Origin: Secundilactobacillus similis DSM 23365 = JCM 2765
Lineage (GTDB): Bacteria > Bacillota > Bacilli > Lactobacillales > Lactobacillaceae
Direction: 5' to 3'
Length of the DNA stretch: 32,398 nucleotides
NCBI RefSeq assembly: GCF_001311075.1
Contig: NZ_BBAD01000034.1
Span: 1-32,398 of the forward strand
Below, one piece after another: positions 28,240 through 32,398 of this stretch. Under the pieces are notes generated by a model that saw nothing but the letters and a program-made list of their open reading frames with translations, had not been told where the DNA came from and did no database searches. How positions within the stretch are numbered: the first letter of the stretch is position 1; each line of letters opens with the position of its first letter. A program made the position numbers and the translations under genes.

Positions 28240-28246
28240 GTTGTCG

Positions 28247-28566
28247 TTTGTGTCCAGCGTAAGGGTTGGTTGGATTTTGGGTGAAGGCTGTTTGTCGTCG
28301 CTTCGCTCGCCAAAGCCGCATGAAAACCAGCACTTTCAGGCTACAAAATTCGGCGCCACTTAAACTGTTATTTCCAGGGTTCCTGTCATTGTAAAAACTT
28401 GTCAACCACGCGCTTTCTGGCCACCACGCCGAATGGTGCTGCGCGAGACTGAGAGCTGCATGCAAGGCGACATCGGTAAACCCGCCAGACCCGGGCGCCT
28501 TCACCGATGTCGCCTTGCACACTGCTCTCAACCCGTCTCGCTCCGCACACTTACGCTGGACACAAA
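28247..28566 (+). repeat. Interspersed structured repeat, copy C (complete, 320 bp)
   Basis: Ends are perfect 17-bp inverted repeats: TTTGTGTCCAGCGTAAG (28247-28263) and CTTACGCTGGACACAAA (28550-28566). Inside, ATTCGGCG (28348-28355) faces CGCCGAAT (28427-28434). The right part is a nested hairpin: GCGAGAC (28443-28449) with GTCTCGC (28535-28541), GAGAGC (28451-28456) with GCTCTC (28524-28529), and a perfect 16-bp arm 28462-28477 with 28503-28518. It lies between the convergent terminators of tag and uspA. No gene is supported. Confidence 0.92.
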
Positions 28567-28587
28567 CGTAAGCAAACAACAGCACAA

Positions 28588-28623
28588 AAAAGCCTCACTA
28601 CGAATAATCGCAGTGAGGCTTTT
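28588..28623 (-). terminator. Terminator of uspA
   Basis: Read on the minus strand, AAGCCTCACTGCG pairs with CGTAGTGAGGCTT (one G-T pair) followed by T residues. The A run on the other side may make it bidirectional. Confidence 0.9.
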
Positions 28624-28662
28624 CATCACTAATTAACGCTAAAATAATTCAAAAATTAAAGA

Positions 28663-29142
28663 TTAATCTCGTTTAGCCGGTTGTTTAGCTGGCTTGTTTT
28701 GAAGATCGGTCCGAACAACGAGGACGTCGCAAACGGCGGTCCGGGTAACGTATTCGGTAACTGACCCGATCAAGAGACGTTCAACGGCGTTTAAGCCAGT
28801 TGCACCGATCATAATGAGGTCGATATCGAGCTTTTTAGGCATATCGCGCGCAATGATGGTCTTGGGTGCACCGTATTCAATCGAGTAGTCAACGCTGGTA
28901 ACCCCATCGTCTTTAGCTTGTTGAATGTACTTGTCCAAAGTCTTCTTGGCCGTATCGGTCACTTCTTCAACCATCGTTGTATCGAAACTCGAGATGTTTT
29001 GGAAGGCCCGGGTATCCACAACGTGAACTAAGTGTAAATCGGCGTCGTTTCGTTTGGCAACGGCAACCGCTTTCTCAAAGGCTAGTTCTGCTTCGTATGA
29101 TCCATCAACGGGAACTAAGATGTGATTGTATTGTTGTAGCAT
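28663..29142 (-). CDS. Universal stress protein UspA family
   Basis: A 159-aa cytoplasmic single-domain Usp. The first strand is YNHILVPVDGSYEAELAF, and the ATP-binding loop near the end reads GATGLNAVERLLIGS, matching the G-x2-G-x9-G-S pattern of nucleotide-binding Usp proteins. The tail after LVVR is short and basic (KPAKQPAKRD). AGAGGTGAG precedes the ATG. Members are induced by starvation and acid stress in lactobacilli (general knowledge). Confidence 0.93.
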   Translation of the reverse strand: MLQQYNHILVPVDGSYEAELAFEKAVAVAKRNDADLHLVHVVDTRAFQNISSFDTTMVEEVTDTAKKTLDKYIQQAKDDGVTSVDYSIEYGAPKTIIARDMPKKLDIDLIMIGATGLNAVERLLIGSVTEYVTRTAVCDVLVVRTDLQNKPAKQPAKRD

Positions 29143-29227
29143 AATGACTCACCTCTCTCTACTTGTTACCTCTATTTTACGTTATTTTCAGCAAAATAAA
29201 AAGTAAAAGGCGAATCCGGTTACAAGT

Positions 29228-29524
29228 TTATTTTTTCGGGCTCTTTGGGAAGAAGGTGATCAACATGAGCTGGATCCCGACCACGTCAAGAACAACGATC
29301 AATAAGCTGATTGAAATAAAGATATCATTTTGAGAAATCGTTGCCGCTGCGGCAATTAAGCCGGCGATGATCAGGGAGACACCACTGAATTTAACAACGC
29401 CTGAGAGGTTCGGGTTGCTTTCGGGGTGAAAAACGAGGAACGGTTTGTGTAGGTGACGCAGGAAGAACCCGCCGACAAAGAGGGCGAGACAAACAAAGAT
29501 GACCATTAAAATGTTGATTACCAA
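29228..29524 (-). CDS. Small membrane protein of unknown function
   Basis: A 98-aa protein with three hydrophobic segments: residues 2-22, 45-62 and 69-90. Between the first two is a polar stretch (LRHLHKPFLVFHPESNPNLS), and the end is basic (FFPKSPKK). Start is TTG 29524, with GGAGG nine bases ahead. I do not recognise a family with confidence. It lies between the 6S RNA terminator and uspA on the same strand; 85 bases separate it from uspA. Confidence 0.75.
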   Translation of the reverse strand: MVINILMVIFVCLALFVGGFFLRHLHKPFLVFHPESNPNLSGVVKFSGVSLIIAGLIAAAATISQNDIFISISLLIVVLDVVGIQLMLITFFPKSPKK

Positions 29525-29576
29525 AACAAAATACCTCCAGTAGGGCGGAAGGCTCCGCGCTAACTCATTTTCAATA

Positions 29577-29610
29577 TAAAAAAAGCTGACTCACAAGGTG
29601 TAAGCCAGCT
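29577..29610 (-). terminator. Terminator downstream of the 6S RNA region
   Basis: On the minus strand, AGCTGGCTTACA pairs with TGTGAGTCAGCT over 12 positions (two G-T pairs) around a 5-base loop, followed by seven T. A second hairpin, CAAAACG-GCAA-CGTTTTG on the minus strand, lies at 29612-29632. Confidence 0.88.
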
Positions 29611-29635
29611 CTCAAAACGTTGCCGTTTTGAAAGA

Positions 29636-29819
29636 TCTAATAGTGCCGTTAATTTGCCCGATAGGTTTTGGCCCGCTCAAAAAGCAGGTGGGACGGGTAT
29701 ATCTGCCTTCAAACTACCAAGTGAAAAGGCCTGTTATCCAACAGAGTTATCCCAAGTCCCAATGTAACAATAATTGTTCGGCAAACACGTATGTGGGCAA
29801 CGCGCACACCCTAGAACTC
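29636..29819 (-). ncRNA. ssrS: 6S RNA (probable)
   Basis: A transcript of about 180-240 nt with its own promoter and terminator and no coding frame. Long-range pairs give the rod shape of 6S RNA: TTGCCC with GGGCAA (29795-29800 and 29654-29659), GCAC with GTGC next to it, and GTCCCA with TGGGAC (29756-29761 and 29689-29694), leaving a central open region. It lies directly downstream of rarA; in Bacillus subtilis the 6S-1 gene is also beside rarA (yrvN). 6S RNA binds the housekeeping RNA polymerase by mimicking an open promoter. The exact ends are estimates, and a covariance-model search was not possible. Confidence 0.72.
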
Positions 29820-29825
29820 GAGTTA

Positions 29826-29854
29826 ATCTTAGCATAGGGCATTGAATTTTTCAA
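29826..29854 (-). promoter_or_regulatory. Promoter of the 6S RNA
   Basis: On the minus strand: TTGAAA (29849-29854), a 17-base spacer and TAAGAT (29826-29831) with TG in the extended -10 position. Transcription would begin at about 29819. Confidence 0.68.
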
Positions 29855-29877
29855 GCAACGTGCGATTAGAACTGGGA

Positions 29878-31160
29878 CTAATGCTTGTTTTGATGTTGCG
29901 CTGAACGAAGGCGGTCATATTGCTGGCCCAATGCAGTTTCAAATTTACCGTTTTGTTTGGGCACGTAGTATTGCGCGTCTTTGATCTTATCAGGCAGATA
30001 TTGCTGTTTGACCCAATCGTTTTTAAAGTTGTGGGGGTAGGCGTACCCGACGCCATGGCCAAGACCCGCTGCCCCTTTGTAGTGCGCATCCTTCAAATGA
30101 GCAGGAATGTCACCATAGTGCCTTTAGCGATGTCGGCCATGGCAGCGTCGATAGCCATCATACCTGAATTCGACTTAGGTGATAGGCATAGTTCGATCAC
30201 GGCATCCGCCAGTGGAATTCGCGCTTCTGGGAAACCCAGTCGTTGTGCAGCGGTGACGGATTCAACGACGCGAGCACAGGCTGGCGGATTCGCTAACCCG
30301 ATATCTTCATAGGCAATCACCGTCAGTCGGCGGGCAATCGAAGGCAAGTCACCAGCGGTAACGAGCCGGGCGAGGTAGTGAAGCGCTGCATCGGTGTCGC
30401 TGCCTCGAATGGATTTTTGAAATGCCGAGATGACATCGTAGTGGGCATCGCCGTCTTTGTCATGGCTAAACGCTTTTTTTTGAACGCATTCTTCAATGAT
30501 CGGCAACGTTAAATTAATGGTGCCATTGGCATCGGGGTTAGTTGATTTGGCGGCGAGTTCGAGCCCATTCAACGCACTACGGAGATCACCGTTGGTGGCC
30601 GTTGTCAGGAAGGTTTCCGCGGCGGATTCGAGCTTGATATCGGTATCGCCTAATCCGTTAGTCGTGTCCGTCAGTGCCCGTTCAATCGCCGTTTTGATGT
30701 CATCGGCAGTGAGGGGCTTAACCTCAAAAATTTGAGTCCGACTACGAATGGCCGGGTTGATACTCATATAGGGATTTTCAGTAGTCGCACCAATCAAAAT
30801 GATGCGACCGTTCTCAAGGTGGGGGAGAAGAAAATCCTGTTTGGTTTTATCCAGCCGGTGGATCTCGTCCAACAATAAAATGACCGTCCCACTCATTTTG
30901 GCTTCTTCGGCGACGACCTGAAGATCCTTCTTAGAGTCGGTGGCGGCGTTTAGTTTTCGAAAAGCGTACTTGGTCGACCCCGCAATAGCACTGGCGATAC
31001 TCGTTTTCCCAGTACCAGGTGGTCCGTAAAGAATCATCGAGGACAGCATCTTAGCTTGAACCATTCGGGCGATGATTTTGCCGGGTCCCACTAAGTGTTG
31101 CTGACCCACAACGTCTTCGATCCGTTGCGGGCGCATGCGATAGGCAAGTGGTTGTGGCAT
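29878..31160 (-). CDS. rarA: Replication-associated recombination protein RarA (AAA ATPase), reading frame broken once
   Basis: Clamp-loader-like ATPase (MgsA/WRNIP1 family) that acts at stalled replication forks. Walker A is GPPGTGKT (46-53), Walker B LLLDEIH (to residue 101), and the sensor/arginine region ends in SRTQIFEV. One base is missing at about 30113 (minus strand ATGGTGAC for ATGGGTGAC), so KGTMG and [20 protein letters not shown] are in different frames. Restoring it gives 427 aa, the normal length, including the C-terminal tetramerisation part. AGAAAGAAG precedes the ATG at 31160. It follows the YueI-like gene by 29 bases. Confidence 0.92.
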
Positions 31161-31189
31161 AGTTTGACTTCTTTCTCTAAATTAGTTCG

Positions 31190-31654
31190 TTATTGACCAA
31201 AAAACTGTTTGAATTTTGTGCGCCAATTAGGTTTATCAGCAGTTGACGTAGTGGGTTCAGCTGTAGCTGGATACTTTTCAGCAACCGCAATTGGATAAAC
31301 GTTGATCGCAGTTTTGGCGACCACGACCAAACCGGAATCCGCTGGCTGGTTGCCATAGAAATCATCTTGGACAATGGTAAATGCAGTATTAGACTGCGCT
31401 GCAAGTCGAATATAGGCGCGCAGGTTGCCCTGACCAACGTGACCGTTAAAAATAACTTGGTAGGTGGGGTTCGCCGCCAATTCACGTTGGAAAGCAGTGA
31501 GATATTCTTGCGCTGCAACCTGTTCGAAGGTCATCAGCAGCGACACACGTTCCCGGAAAGTGCCTAAGTAGTGGCGTTGTTCGTCCGGATGGAGTAACTG
31601 GGGGCCATACATGGCATTGTCAAGATGAGACGATAATTGATCTTTGTCAGGCAT
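31190..31654 (-). CDS. YueI-like DUF1694 protein
   Basis: A 154-aa soluble protein resembling YueI/DUF1694: GPQLLHPDEQRHYLGTFRERVSLLMTFEQ near the start, then the beta-rich core with YQVIFNGHVG and FTIVQDDF. Its C-terminal 30 residues are low-complexity Thr/Ser/Pro and basic. Function unknown. AGAAAGGATG precedes the ATG. It heads the unit with rarA on the minus strand, diverging from the DUF1054 gene. Confidence 0.82.
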   Translation of the reverse strand: MPDKDQLSSHLDNAMYGPQLLHPDEQRHYLGTFRERVSLLMTFEQVAAQEYLTAFQRELAANPTYQVIFNGHVGQGNLRAYIRLAAQSNTAFTIVQDDFYGNQPADSGLVVVAKTAINVYPIAVAEKYPATAEPTTSTADKPNWRTKFKQFFGQ

Positions 31655-31729
31655 TGCAGAACATCCTTTCTTTTAAGCTTAACTCAGTTTAACATATGGG
31701 TAGAGAAAAGTTGAATGAGGTGGGTTAAG

Positions 31730-32326
31730 ATGTTTAATCAAGAAGACTTTGCGGTGTTTGATGACCTAACACTGGCTGGGCGGTTGGCCAAGGTTCGGTC
31801 GGTGATCGACCCGAAATTTGAGGCGTTAGCGCCAGCAATTATTGAAACGATGGGCCAAACGAAGCCGGTTTACGGGCACGTTGCCAAGCATTTACGGCGA
31901 TTCAAGAATCCGCCAATGAATACCTGGATCGCGTTTAGTGGCAATCCAAGAGGGTATAAGATGGCACCGCACATCATGCTGGGGTTCTGGGATGACCGGT
32001 TATTTATCTGGTTAGCTGTTTTGGCCGAAGCCAAGGAACGCCAACGGTTAACGCCAGTGCTAGCGGGAATGTTACCACAGTTTACGACGTTGGGGGCAAC
32101 TTATGAAATTAGCCAGAACCATATGGCTAAACCGGCGGCCGACTTAACGTTGCGCAACCTTGAAAAGCAGCTGGAACATTACCAAACGGTTAAACAGGCC
32201 GACTTTTTGGTTGGCCGTCAGTGGTTCAAAAATGATCCAATCTTTGATGACCCGGATCAATTACGGGCAACGTTGTTGCAGACGTTTGCGGAACTGGCAC
32301 CGTTTTATGAGACGTTGAATCTTTGA
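31730..32326 (+). CDS. DUF1054 family protein (YktB-like)
   Basis: A 198-aa cytoplasmic protein of unknown function that matches the YktB/DUF1054 pattern: FNQEDFAVFDDLTLAGRLAKVR at the start, WIAFSGNPRGYKMAPHIMLGFWDDRLFIWLAVLAE in the middle. Start chosen at ATG 31730 because GAGGTGGG lies six bases ahead; the ATG at 31715 precedes that site. The 75-base gap to the divergent YueI gene must hold both promoters, but I could not fix either with confidence. Confidence 0.88.
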   Translation: MFNQEDFAVFDDLTLAGRLAKVRSVIDPKFEALAPAIIETMGQTKPVYGHVAKHLRRFKNPPMNTWIAFSGNPRGYKMAPHIMLGFWDDRLFIWLAVLAEAKERQRLTPVLAGMLPQFTTLGATYEISQNHMAKPAADLTLRNLEKQLEHYQTVKQADFLVGRQWFKNDPIFDDPDQLRATLLQTFAELAPFYETLNL

Positions 32327-32334
32327 TACTGACG

Positions 32335-32398
32335 TTTGTGTCCAGCGACAGCGTGCGAAGTTTGTGAAAATTGGCTTCGTTGGTGCGTTAATCATGGA
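32335..32398 (+). repeat. Start of another interspersed element, copy E (cut by the window edge)
   Basis: TTTGTGTCCAGCG (32335-32347) is identical to the left end of the repeat family and lies nine bases past the DUF1054 stop. The following AGTTTGTGAA recalls the extended terminus of element D rather than copies B and C. GCGAAG/CTTCG forms a short hairpin before the window ends. Confidence 0.65.

Overview
The window looks like chromosomal DNA of a lactic acid bacterium of the family Lactobacillaceae. Evidence: an F-ATPase operon in the order atpB-E-F-H-A-G-D-C next to upp; the DUF1146-murA-mbl-yidD-DUF2969-rodA cell-wall cluster that follows atpC in lactobacilli; a methionine T-box in front of metNIQ; GTG and TTG starts with strong AGGAGG-type ribosome sites. 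I cannot name the species from sequence alone.

Layout. 1-230: truncated copy of an interspersed structured repeat. 406-1035: upp. 1298-7734: eight-gene F1Fo ATP synthase operon, closed by a terminator. 7796-8115: a full 320-bp repeat copy. 8336-10472 (minus): a lipoate cassette (stand-alone lipoyl domain, lipA, lplA) that separates atpC from DUF1146-murA. 11009-15942: cell-wall and shape cluster, ending in a short GcvH-like lipoyl protein. 15978-19076: Met T-box, a large extra leader hairpin and metN-metI-metQ. 19138-19913: a 776-bp element with no genes and very dense inverted repeats. 20017-24660: a BceAB-like exporter, then a GntR-family regulator with its own ABC transporter. 24831-28191: DUF2785 protein, membrane-anchored glycerophosphodiesterase, and tag. 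28247-28566: another full repeat copy. 28663-31654 (minus): uspA, a small membrane protein, a probable 6S RNA, rarA and a YueI-like protein. 31730-32326: DUF1054 protein. 32335 to the end: start of another repeat.

Two things stand out. First, a family of intergenic elements shares 13-17 bp termini (TTTGTGTCCAGCGTAAG and its reverse complement). Two complete copies are about 320 bp; their tip hairpin has unrelated sequence in the two copies but stays perfectly self-complementary. The 776-bp member carries two successive stem-plus-three-hairpin folds between longer terminal inverted repeats. I do not recognise this family. Second, five genes (atpD, murA, rodA, an ABC permease, rarA) have broken frames at seven places. 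Each break is repaired by adding one base, and every repaired length is a normal full-length protein. That pattern points to deletion-type sequencing or assembly errors rather than real gene decay, because several of these genes are normally essential. All statements are from reading the sequence; no search or folding program was run.
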